The position numbers and the translations under genes were made by a program. This document shows, piece after piece, positions 16,889-23,490 of a stretch of 23,621 nt of DNA; within the stretch, counting starts at the first letter, position 1; each line of letters opens with the position of its first letter. The notes under the pieces are model-generated. The model did no database searches, was not told the origin of the DNA, and saw only the letters and a list, made by a program, of their open reading frames with translations. This DNA comes from a virus: positions 1 through 23,621 of the IMG/VR virus record IMGVR_UViG_3300005290_000006. One strand, given 5' to 3'.

Positions 16889-17733
16889 GTCAGATCGTTA
16901 CCTTCGGGAACGTCATCCTCGCCGACACTGGCAAGCGTGGCATTCTCAAACCCATGTCCGATAACTCGGGCTACTGGCGAATGAACGCAGGCGGTTTCAA
17001 CATTCCGAACCGCAGCGGCATCGTTTACCGGATGAACGAGTACTTGAAGGAGTGTATGTCTCCTGAGAGTGACCTGAACCGTCGCGTTAGCGAAGGCCAG
17101 GTGTTTTGTGAGCTGGGGCACCCTCCTCAGTATTTCCTCGAACGCATCAACGGTCAAGTTGTTCGTACGCAGATCACGGAGGTCTTTCAATGGATCAACC
17201 GTCTGCGTACCATCGAGATGGCCAACGTGTGCGCTCACATCCGGAAGATCCACTGGGTCCTCACCGGGCGTGATACCGATCCGATCTACAACGAAGTCGA
17301 GCTGAAGCCATTCGGTCCTTACAAGGATTGGACGGATGACGCTCTGACCAACCCGGACATCAACTTTGCCATCAGTCTGCGTTCGGTTACCAAACCGCAG
17401 AAAATGGGTGACATGATTCGTGAAGTGGAATACCACAGCACTTATGACGTCGTGGTTGAGCAAGGTGTTCTGCGTGCTTGCAAGCACCTGACTGCCGGTC
17501 TGGAAAGCTACCTCCAGGAAGTGCAAGGCGCTCCTTTCACCGAGATGTCGACCAGTGTGGATGAAATGATCCACGCTTGCCAAGTCAAGATGAAGGACCC
17601 TGGCGTGATGGCGAAGTACGAAGGCTCGGAAAGCTTCAAGCACGTCAACGAAGTCCTGGCTGTTCTGAGCAAGATGCAAACCAAGCGTCCTGTTCAGCTG
17701 ATCCAGGCAAACTCGCTGGGTGTGTTCGGTTGA
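16885..17733 (+). CDS. Prohead (capsid maturation) serine protease, T4 gp21/phiKZ gp175-like
   Basis: A 282-residue protein with the phage prohead protease layout. GQVFCELGHP at 71-80 matches the G-x-L-x-GELxHP motif with catalytic His79. FAISLRS at 161-167 matches the (S)SRG-type motif, with S164 the best candidate nucleophile (S167 is the alternative). These proteases have a herpesvirus-assemblin-like fold; they are packaged in the prohead and cleave scaffold and inner virion proteins before DNA packaging. In phiKZ relatives they also process many other virion proteins. AAAGGGG lies 8 nt before the ATG, inside the upstream gene. This is the last gene of the operon, followed 12 nt later by a hairpin terminator. 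Family call is confident; the precise catalytic triad is not. Confidence 0.85.
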   Translation: MSQIVTFGNVILADTGKRGILKPMSDNSGYWRMNAGGFNIPNRSGIVYRMNEYLKECMSPESDLNRRVSEGQVFCELGHPPQYFLERINGQVVRTQITEVFQWINRLRTIEMANVCAHIRKIHWVLTGRDTDPIYNEVELKPFGPYKDWTDDALTNPDINFAISLRSVTKPQKMGDMIREVEYHSTYDVVVEQGVLRACKHLTAGLESYLQEVQGAPFTEMSTSVDEMIHACQVKMKDPGVMAKYEGSESFKHVNEVLAVLSKMQTKRPVQLIQANSLGVFG

Positions 17734-17745
17734 TACGCCATTAAA

Positions 17746-17786
17746 CTAAGGCCGGTGGGGTGACCCATCGGTCTTAGCTATTTTTA
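17746..17786 (+). terminator. Intrinsic terminator after the protease gene
   Basis: CTAAGGCCGGTGGG pairs with CCCATCGGTCTTAG (14 pairs, two of them G-U) around a GTGA tetraloop, followed by CTATTTTTAT. It closes the large beta'-to-protease operon. A long stem and a T-run directly after it are typical of factor-independent termination, or of an mRNA-stabilising 3' end. Confidence 0.85.
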
Positions 17787-17800
17787 TGTACCGCAGTGTC

Positions 17801-17813
17801 TTTTATATTGCCC
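17801..17813 (+). promoter_or_regulatory. AT-rich promoter-like element upstream of the 334-aa gene
   Basis: TTTTATATTGCCC sits between the terminator and the 334-aa gene, about 35 nt before its ATG. TATATTGC differs at one position from the TATATTAC element found upstream of the 146-aa gene, which I recall as a phiKZ early-promoter motif. No sigma70 -35/-10 pair is obvious. Confidence 0.4.
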
Positions 17814-17844
17814 GACGGGGTAAGACCATTCCTAGGAGAAAAAC

Positions 17845-18849
17845 ATGACCGCAGTTCCACAAGCAAATCTGAACGAGTATCTGGACTACCAGACTTTCAT
17901 CCTTCACATGCGTGATATCGTTTCTAACGCGAAGGTGGTCAAGTCTTTGTTCACTACTTCGGAAGAAGAGTGGGATCGTTCGCGTGACATCGGCACAGGG
18001 AACCACTTTATCCGTGGCGTGTTCCACAGCCCGCAGAAGACCGAGGCGGTAAAGACCTACATCGCCAAGCTGGTCAAGATGCACATGATTTCGCTGGGCA
18101 GTCGTTTGACCGCCTGGACCAAAGACACCGTGGCCGGCGAGAACCCAACCAACATCGCCATCAGCAACCGTATCGCAGCCATCGAGTTCAAGAACAACCG
18201 TGATCTGTTCAAGATCGTGGCCACGCGTCTGATCGGCTTCGACGACATGCTGGTTTCTTTCGCTCTGGAAGAAGACGTCGACGCCAAGGCCAAGCTGTTG
18301 ATGGACTACCTGTCGGCTCGTTTCGACATGTCGGTTAACGGTGAGAAGTCTCACCTGATGTACATCGACCAAACGGTTGACCTGGCCACCCTGCTGAAGA
18401 CCGACGGCTTCACGCCTGAATTCTTCGCTGACCATCTGTACCAAGCGACCAAGTACTTCGAAGCCTTCGGTGGCGGTGTGGTGAACTACTGGGACGTCTT
18501 CGACCTGATGGACGTGGTTGCGCAGGTGAACGCCGAACACGCCAGCAACGCGCTCTACGAAGAGCTGAGCACGGCCAAGGTTGTCATCGACGGCGGTGTA
18601 TCGTCTGCATTCGAGATCGAAATCGACCAGGACGACTCCGACGTGGTTCTCACGCTGGAAATCTGTGTTCAGCATCACGGCGATGTGAACGCAACCTTGC
18701 CGAAGGACATCGAGTACACCAAGGAGATCAAGGACAACATCGAAGAGTTGATCCAGAAATCCAAGTCGCTCGGTAAAACCCTGAAGGTGACCCAGCCGGG
18801 TTCGGACTACTCCTTCGCTGCTCCAATCGAAGTTGAAATGCCGAAGTAA
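17845..18849 (+). CDS. Hypothetical protein (334 aa)
   Basis: A 334-residue acidic, soluble protein with CTAGGAG 6-8 nt before its ATG. It is mostly helical in the first 230 residues (LNEYLDYQTFILHMRDIVSN; DAKAKLLMDYLSARFDM), then more beta-like with an acidic strand (EIEIDQDDSDVVLTLEICV) and a Lys/Glu-rich helix before the end. No signal peptide, membrane segment or catalytic motif seen. Codons are strongly biased to C-ending forms (AAC, TTC, ATC, GAC), suggesting abundant product. It forms a single-gene unit between two hairpins, with its own promoter-like element. A structural or abundant early protein are both possible. Confidence 0.8.
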   Translation: MTAVPQANLNEYLDYQTFILHMRDIVSNAKVVKSLFTTSEEEWDRSRDIGTGNHFIRGVFHSPQKTEAVKTYIAKLVKMHMISLGSRLTAWTKDTVAGENPTNIAISNRIAAIEFKNNRDLFKIVATRLIGFDDMLVSFALEEDVDAKAKLLMDYLSARFDMSVNGEKSHLMYIDQTVDLATLLKTDGFTPEFFADHLYQATKYFEAFGGGVVNYWDVFDLMDVVAQVNAEHASNALYEELSTAKVVIDGGVSSAFEIEIDQDDSDVVLTLEICVQHHGDVNATLPKDIEYTKEIKDNIEELIQKSKSLGKTLKVTQPGSDYSFAAPIEVEMPK

Positions 18850-18857
18850 CACCCGCC

Positions 18858-18897
18858 CCAGCCTGAGTGATTTAACGTTGCTCAGGCTGGAATATTT
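18858..18897 (+). terminator. Hairpin after the 334-aa gene
   Basis: CCAGCCTGAG and CTCAGGCTGG form a perfect 10-bp stem with a 13-nt loop (18858-18890), 8 nt after the stop codon. Only AATATTTC follows, a weak T-run, so it may stop transcription partially or protect the 3' end. Confidence 0.7.
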
Positions 18898-18903
18898 CAA
18901 GCC

Positions 18904-18911
18904 TATATTAC
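18904..18911 (+). promoter_or_regulatory. TATATTAC promoter-like element upstream of the 146-aa gene
   Basis: TATATTAC follows the hairpin directly, about 100 nt before the next ATG. I recall this octamer as the core of phiKZ early promoters used by the virion polymerase; the recollection is not checked. It would give the 146-aa gene a leader of roughly 90-100 nt. Confidence 0.4.
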
Positions 18912-19013
18912 TTTTAGGACAACGCAGGTTAATACCTGGGGAGGAGTGAACACATTCCTTTGTTTGTATCCATTCTTGTATCCTTTCAATGAAAACAAAG
19001 AGGTTAGTTATTT
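18912..19013 (+). promoter_or_regulatory. 5' leader with small palindrome, orphan Shine-Dalgarno and direct repeat
   Basis: CAGGTTAATACCTG (18925-18938) is a perfect 5-bp inverted repeat with a TAAT centre. GGGGAGGAG (18938-18946) is a strong Shine-Dalgarno-like run with no ATG in range; the adjacent TGA would end upstream reading. TTGTATCC is repeated at 18964-18971 and 18976-18983 (12-nt period). The probable ribosome binding site of the gene is AAAGAGG at 18997-19003. Confidence 0.45.
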
Positions 19014-19454
19014 ATGTCCGTTAACAAAACTTATGGCGAAACCATGGACCTGGGCGTTAAGGGTCTGATCGAACACAGCAACTACGACAAGGTAACCAAT
19101 CACGCTACGTTCGATGCCAGCAAAGTTGAGTTTCCTGAAGGTGTGACTCCGGAATCCCTGGGTACCCACGTAACCTTCATCAACGACCTCACCGCGCAGG
19201 CTGAAGAAGCCACTGCACAGATCGCACGCGAACAGTTCGGCAACAACGACAAGCTGACCACCATCGACAGCACGTTGGCGTTCGACATGTTCTCCATCAA
19301 CTCCCAGCATCACCTTCGCCAGCAAATCGGCGACGACTTCATCTACGGCGGCGCTACCACGATCGTCGACTACGTTCACACCGACGAACAGGCGACCTGG
19401 CTCAACACCCAGCGCACCGCCAACCAAGAACTTGCTGAAAAGCTGTTCGGTTAA
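19014..19454 (+). CDS. Hypothetical protein (146 aa)
   Basis: A 146-residue acidic, soluble protein. The ATG has AAAGAGG 10 nt upstream, longer than usual spacing but the best option. It starts MSVNKTYGETMDLGVKG, has a central helical part with Ala/Glu (LTAQAEEATAQIAREQF) and ends with a helix TANQELAEKLFG. Codon use is strongly biased toward C-ending codons, as in the 334-aa gene, consistent with high expression. It is a single-gene unit between two hairpins, with a promoter-like octamer and a long leader. I do not recognise the family. Confidence 0.78.
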   Translation: MSVNKTYGETMDLGVKGLIEHSNYDKVTNHATFDASKVEFPEGVTPESLGTHVTFINDLTAQAEEATAQIAREQFGNNDKLTTIDSTLAFDMFSINSQHHLRQQIGDDFIYGGATTIVDYVHTDEQATWLNTQRTANQELAEKLFG

Positions 19455-19466
19455 TTTGATCTGAAA

Positions 19467-19512
19467 ATATGGCCAGGGTTAACGCCCTGGCCATATGTCC
19501 GCATCTTTATTT
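19467..19512 (+). terminator. Hairpin terminator after the 146-aa gene
   Basis: ATATGGCCAGGG and CCCTGGCCATAT form a perfect 12-bp stem with a 6-nt loop (19467-19496), 12 nt past the stop. The T-rich run (TTTATTTTT) begins about 9 nt beyond the stem, so the hairpin may act as a 3'-end stabiliser or a bidirectional stop. Confidence 0.75.
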
Positions 19513-19514
19513 TT
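19504..19514 (+). promoter_or_regulatory. Shared AT-rich element TCTTTATTTTT
   Basis: TCTTTATTTTT lies 14 nt before the ATG of the 147-aa gene and recurs exactly at 23465-23475, 15 nt before the PP-loop gene ATG. Both copies follow hairpins, so they may simply be terminator T-runs or may belong to a promoter family with the element at 17801. Confidence 0.3.
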
Positions 19515-19528
19515 CGTAGGGGATTTCC

Positions 19529-19972
19529 ATGAGTGGTTCCGACTCATCTATTATTTCAAGCCTTCCCGTTTCTCCTCGGGTTAGCGAGTTGTACAAGCAG
19601 GTGATGGATCTCTACGCTAACGCTCATATTTCCGAAGTGTTCGGCATGGGTGCTTCGGAAAACACCATCGTGTTTATCAGGGATTCTGTCTCGACCAATC
19701 ACGCACTGTGGTTCTATCGTTTCTCCCACTCTAAACTGCCTTTAATCGAAATCATCGACCAGGGCAGAACGTTAGTACGGCGTGTTGACGAAACTGTATT
19801 GAGCGAGGACAGATTGGTGATGGAGTTGCAAGTGCTGCTCCCAGCAATTATCTTCAGGCGAGATCAGGCGTCGATCGCCGAAACCGGGCTGCCTTACGAA
19901 ATCGCGATGGGTCTCAAAGATCCTCCCGAAGCGACCAACCGTCGTAAACCCTATACACGCACTCAAAGGTAA
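19529..19972 (+). CDS. Hypothetical protein (147 aa), possibly related to repeats of the 742-aa protein
   Basis: A 147-residue protein with TAGGGG 6-7 nt before its ATG. The core (about 20-115) has a beta-rich layout: ENTIVFIRDSV, HALWFYRFSH, LPLIEIID, TLVRRVDE, then a helix with DRLVMELQVLLPAII. The strand-then-helix ending resembles the three repeated units in the adjacent 742-aa protein (IVW...VEDVLNELHTKF), suggesting shared ancestry. The C-terminal 25 residues are basic (NRRKPYTRTQR). Codon use is less biased than in the two preceding genes. The stop is 5 nt before the next start, whose ribosome binding site AAAGG lies in this gene. Function unknown. Confidence 0.75.
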   Translation: MSGSDSSIISSLPVSPRVSELYKQVMDLYANAHISEVFGMGASENTIVFIRDSVSTNHALWFYRFSHSKLPLIEIIDQGRTLVRRVDETVLSEDRLVMELQVLLPAIIFRRDQASIAETGLPYEIAMGLKDPPEATNRRKPYTRTQR

Positions 19973-19977
19973 GAATT

Positions 19978-22206
19978 ATGGAAAGCATGGTAATGAAGTT
20001 GTTCCGTCAATTGATCGAACTGGGCGTCTTCGGTAAGTCGTGGGTTCCCATCCTCAGCAAGAAGTACCTGATTGGCGTCCAGCGGTTTGAGTTGACCGTG
20101 AGTCGTAATGACGGTCCCGGCGTGATTGGTGTTCACAAGTCTTTCGATTGCACCCACCTGGTCACCCTCAACACAGACGGCAGCACTGTGTGGGGTAATG
20201 TTGAAACGTTCGGTGAACACGAGCTGGAACAAGTTCTTCAAGCTTTGATCGACGTCTACCCTCCAGAACTGAACGAACTGGGTCAGCTGGGCTTCTCCTC
20301 CATGCAGTGGCCTAACCTGCCTAAGCTGTTGGAGAAACTGGACACCCTGAGCGCCCGTGAGGCGTTTACCGCGTTGGCCGAGAAAGGGTTGTTCTTAGTT
20401 AATCAGTTCCCGATGATTACCGATGACAAACAGTTCGCTGTTTTCTTCAATAAGACTCCCCAGATGATTTCGATCTGCAAGAATGACGGGGACATCAGTC
20501 AGCACACTGTCCCTGGGTTGCTGGGGGAAATTGGCAAATTCACCCGCGTCTGCCACCTACGCAGTGGGACCATTGTCTGGTCGCATGAAGGCTACGGAAT
20601 CAAGCACGTCGAAGATGTCCTCAACGAGTTGCATACCAAGTTCGTCGCGTCTCAGCAGGTCGATCCTCTGAAATTCGGAATGGGTGAGGAAGACCACGAG
20701 AACGACAAGGGGTACGTGCACTACGAAAAAGGCACTGCCATCTTCGGACTCATGCACAACCTGAAGGCCAACGGCGTGTTTGAGAAGACTCGAGATCCTG
20801 TCTTCATCAATGATCTAGGGTCTCTGACTAACGCTGTCGCTTTCTTTTGTGCGGAAATCGATTACGTCCTCTTCTGTAATTCGTGGCCACATCACGAGTA
20901 CGCAGACGGACGTGTGGAAATCGTACAGAAAGAAGGCCCAAGTCTGTTCTACGATAAACTCTTGCAAGCCCGTCTGGCTCAAGGACCTATTGTTGTAGCC
21001 CGTTACTTCAACGAGGACAAGTATGGCGAAGATACCCTCCAACGCGTCCTACAAGTGCTTGTGAACTCTTCCGCCGGCATTATGAACCCAGTGTACCCTT
21101 TGGGTCGTGGTCTCAGTCAGAAGTCCATTGAGCAGCTCTTTAAAGAACAAAGCTCTGCCTCGAAACTGGATAACCTGGGTCGTGGTTTGACTCCTGAGGC
21201 CACTCGGAAACTCTTCCGGGAACAGAACCCACACATGTTCAACCAGGAGGGTGTCGTGAAAGAGATTCCTTTCATTTCTCCCGATGAGCTGGCCAGAGAT
21301 ATCATGGCGGGCGCCAACATGGGGCTGAATGGTATCGGGTACTTGTTCATGATGGACGCTGAGGGTAACCCCGTTCACAGCGATGGTAGCCCGCTGTCAG
21401 TCAACGACGGTAAAGGTAATCTGTTGATGGGTGCTGACGCCATGGCTTTCATGCAGAAACGTATTCAAAAGGGCCTGAGTCCGGAACCGGATAACGATAC
21501 GGTAAACGAAGGGCAACGAGCCGAATACATCGCCAAGCTCCGCAAAGACCTACCTGACCTGGTGAACGAAGATGGGTCATGGGATTTAATGGCGATAGCG
21601 TCTAAAGCACACATGAAAACCCGGGAAAACCGTGAAGGGTACATCAACGTTCTGGAAAGTGCGTTGCGTGAGTCTTTCAAGGACGACACGAAGTACATTG
21701 CTTTCCTCAAGCGAATGATCAAGCTACAAGTTATGTCGCCGGAGGAATTCATGGAGGACTCCAAGCGTTCTGCTGAAGAACTGACGCAGATGTATCCCAC
21801 TACGACTCAGGTGTTTGAACCCGGCGCTACGATCTTCTCCTCTATCACCCCAGGGGTAAAACCACCTTTGTACGTTCCACACCCTGACGAACCAAGTCCC
21901 TTTGGTCCTGATCAGGAGAACTACGTGGATAACCCATGGGTCGTTTGGAAGAATGACCAGGAGGGTTACGATGCACAGCATCAAGGCTCGAGTGTCCTCC
22001 TGCGTAAAGCGTTAATCGAACAACTGAAGGCGGAGCGCTATCGCTCTCAGGTTGATCGAGAAAGTGCTCCCTTCGAAATGCTAACCGGTTCTGGTAAGCT
22101 CTCACTGGGGTATGTAATCCATATACGTTACAGCCGTCGGATGGAGTGGGAAGAAGCCCACCGTTTCGGTTTGCAGAAGATCGAACAATTTAATCAATCC
22201 CGTTAA
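19978..22206 (+). CDS. Hypothetical repeat-domain protein (742 aa)
   Basis: A 742-residue soluble protein. The first half seems to hold three related units of 90-110 residues (about 7-93, 129-221, 255-363). Each opens with a helix ending GVF or GLF (LIELGVF, LAEKGLF, LKANGVF), continues through strands, and closes with (I)VW/VVA followed by a helix VLQAL, VLNEL or VLQVL. Residues 375-416 contain two 17-residue copies of LGRGL-x4-(I/T)xxLF(K/R)EQ. The second half (about 430-742) is charged and mixed, with DGKGNLLMGADAMAFMQKR, a helical part (about 500-610), a Pro-rich stretch (about 628-660) and a Lys/Arg-rich end. No catalytic motif, signal or membrane helix seen. AAAGG precedes the ATG. Followed 12 nt later by the Nudix-like gene. 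I do not recognise the family. Confidence 0.8.
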   Translation: MESMVMKLFRQLIELGVFGKSWVPILSKKYLIGVQRFELTVSRNDGPGVIGVHKSFDCTHLVTLNTDGSTVWGNVETFGEHELEQVLQALIDVYPPELNELGQLGFSSMQWPNLPKLLEKLDTLSAREAFTALAEKGLFLVNQFPMITDDKQFAVFFNKTPQMISICKNDGDISQHTVPGLLGEIGKFTRVCHLRSGTIVWSHEGYGIKHVEDVLNELHTKFVASQQVDPLKFGMGEEDHENDKGYVHYEKGTAIFGLMHNLKANGVFEKTRDPVFINDLGSLTNAVAFFCAEIDYVLFCNSWPHHEYADGRVEIVQKEGPSLFYDKLLQARLAQGPIVVARYFNEDKYGEDTLQRVLQVLVNSSAGIMNPVYPLGRGLSQKSIEQLFKEQSSASKLDNLGRGLTPEATRKLFREQNPHMFNQEGVVKEIPFISPDELARDIMAGANMGLNGIGYLFMMDAEGNPVHSDGSPLSVNDGKGNLLMGADAMAFMQKRIQKGLSPEPDNDTVNEGQRAEYIAKLRKDLPDLVNEDGSWDLMAIASKAHMKTRENREGYINVLESALRESFKDDTKYIAFLKRMIKLQVMSPEEFMEDSKRSAEELTQMYPTTTQVFEPGATIFSSITPGVKPPLYVPHPDEPSPFGPDQENYVDNPWVVWKNDQEGYDAQHQGSSVLLRKALIEQLKAERYRSQVDRESAPFEMLTGSGKLSLGYVIHIRYSRRMEWEEAHRFGLQKIEQFNQSR
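21100..21225 (+). repeat. Two-copy 17-residue repeat in the 742-aa protein
   Basis: Residues 375-391 (LGRGLSQKSIEQLFKEQ) and 400-416 (LGRGLTPEATRKLFREQ) match at 10 of 17 positions with conservative changes elsewhere, at a 25-residue period. Each looks like a loop plus amphipathic helix, possibly a binding motif. Confidence 0.8.
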
Positions 22207-22218
22207 TAAGGATAACCC

Positions 22219-23421
22219 ATGCTACTCAAGACCATTGCCAAAAACTCCGAGTTCACCTACGGCGTTCACAAGGACGTATTGGCTGAAGTCGTCGCCGACA
22301 ACGCGTTCACCTTGTTGCCGCAGGACAAGTTGCTGCATGCCTTGAAACACCTCGACACCGGCGTCATGGGTTCGGTCCGCGCGCTGAACCATCTGAAAGA
22401 ACTGCTGCGCCAAGCAATCGCCTACGGCCTGACCTACAAGGTTGAAGTTGTTGAAGGCGGTCGTATCCGTCTGGTGTTCGCGGTCTACAAGCGTAACAAG
22501 ACCAACAACGAAGGTCGCCTGTCGTCCAAACTGTCCCTGGGTGCTGGTGGTCATATCGAAGGCGATGACGTCTCGTACCACAGCCTGCAAGACAACGACG
22601 AAATCATGGTCACCAGCGCGATCGACATGCTGGAAACCATCGACGACTCGTACATCCGCGAATACGTGGAAGAAGTCCTGCTGGCAACCCGTGACGGCCT
22701 CGACCTGACTGCCGGTATCGTGGGCGCCGCTAACGCGACCGGCTTCCAGAAAGTCGGCTTCGTTATGGACAGCAAAGAAGAGCACGGTTACGTGGGTAAC
22801 ATCCACTTCGGCGTGGTCTACGCACTCGACGCAGGCGCAGACACCGCTGCATTCGAAATGCGTGAACCGCAAAACGAAGCGATCGCCTGGGCCAGCGCCG
22901 AAGAACTGCAAACCGACGCGATGTTCCACGATCCTGAAGTTCCGTTCGAACCGTGGTCGGCAATGATCGTTGCGCAGATCAAAGAACTGGAGGTGTACCT
23001 CCTGGACACCTTCCACAACATCGACCGCAATACCCTGACTGTCGAAGTTGATCCGGCCGATCCAGAACCAGAGCGTACTGTTGCCCTGGCTCGACAAGCG
23101 TTCAATGAAGCCCAAGCGATTGACATTCGTCAACAACTCGAAACCATCGCCAAAGAAGCATGGGCGACTGTCACCGCCGATACTTCCCTGGACGTGGCGG
23201 GTGCCGCAAAGGCTGTTGAGAAACTGACCAACGATGTCATCCTGGAAAAGTTGGGGCAGTACATCGATAGCGGTTTCCGCGTGGACGTAACCCCGCTGGC
23301 CGGTCAGGATCAAGACGGTCACTTCTTCACGATCGACATTACCGCGACCAAGTTGTCCGGCGAAGTGGTTGAAGTGCCAACCAAGCAATACCTGGTAACT
23401 GTTGAAGCCAGCGAAGCGTAA
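22219..23421 (+). CDS. Nudix-like hydrolase domain protein (400 aa)
   Basis: A 400-residue protein; AAGGAT lies about 8 nt before the ATG. Residues about 82-235 fit the Nudix superfamily: strand RIRLVFAVYKR, SLGAGGHIE (G111, E114), then REYVEEV at 147-153, equivalent to the REUXEE helix that binds metal, followed by VGNIHFGVVYAL and EAIAWASAEEL. The variant resembles predicted phosphoesterases of the MutT family (SxGxGGH type). Relative to the GX5EX7REUXEE spacing there are about 22 extra residues between the Gly and Arg, so the box is interrupted. The last 150 residues are a separate helical and then beta-rich domain with no match I know. Nudix enzymes cleave nucleoside-diphosphate-linked substrates; the actual substrate cannot be read here. 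It ends the transcription unit before a terminator. Confidence 0.72.
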   Translation: MLLKTIAKNSEFTYGVHKDVLAEVVADNAFTLLPQDKLLHALKHLDTGVMGSVRALNHLKELLRQAIAYGLTYKVEVVEGGRIRLVFAVYKRNKTNNEGRLSSKLSLGAGGHIEGDDVSYHSLQDNDEIMVTSAIDMLETIDDSYIREYVEEVLLATRDGLDLTAGIVGAANATGFQKVGFVMDSKEEHGYVGNIHFGVVYALDAGADTAAFEMREPQNEAIAWASAEELQTDAMFHDPEVPFEPWSAMIVAQIKELEVYLLDTFHNIDRNTLTVEVDPADPEPERTVALARQAFNEAQAIDIRQQLETIAKEAWATVTADTSLDVAGAAKAVEKLTNDVILEKLGQYIDSGFRVDVTPLAGQDQDGHFFTIDITATKLSGEVVEVPTKQYLVTVEASEA

Positions 23422-23432
23422 TTGCCGTTCAG

Positions 23433-23475
23433 TTCTCTCCCTGCTTCGGTGGGGAGGGGATTGTTCTTTATTTTT
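23433..23475 (+). terminator. Intrinsic terminator with UUCG loop
   Basis: A stem of about 12 pairs (23433-23444 with 23449-23460, several G-U) closes on a TTCG tetraloop and is followed by TTGTTCTTTATTTTT. It starts 11 nt after the Nudix-like gene and separates it from the PP-loop gene. Confidence 0.85.
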
Positions 23476-23490
23476 GCAAGAGGGAAAAGG

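Noticed and set aside
17803-18900. 365-codon minus-strand open frame opposite the 334-aa gene
   Set aside because: It would run through the terminator hairpin and has no sensible ribosome binding site; the plus-strand gene has AGGAG and is flanked by hairpins.
19013-19501. TATGTCCG repeated at 19013-19020 and 19494-19501
   Set aside because: One copy covers a start codon and the other lies in a hairpin arm; an 8-base match in such a window is expected by chance.
22222-23388. 388-codon minus-strand open frame opposite the Nudix-like gene
   Set aside because: Sense strand shows the Nudix motifs and a start with ribosome binding site; the antisense product is Phe/Val/Gly/Asp-rich with no domain.
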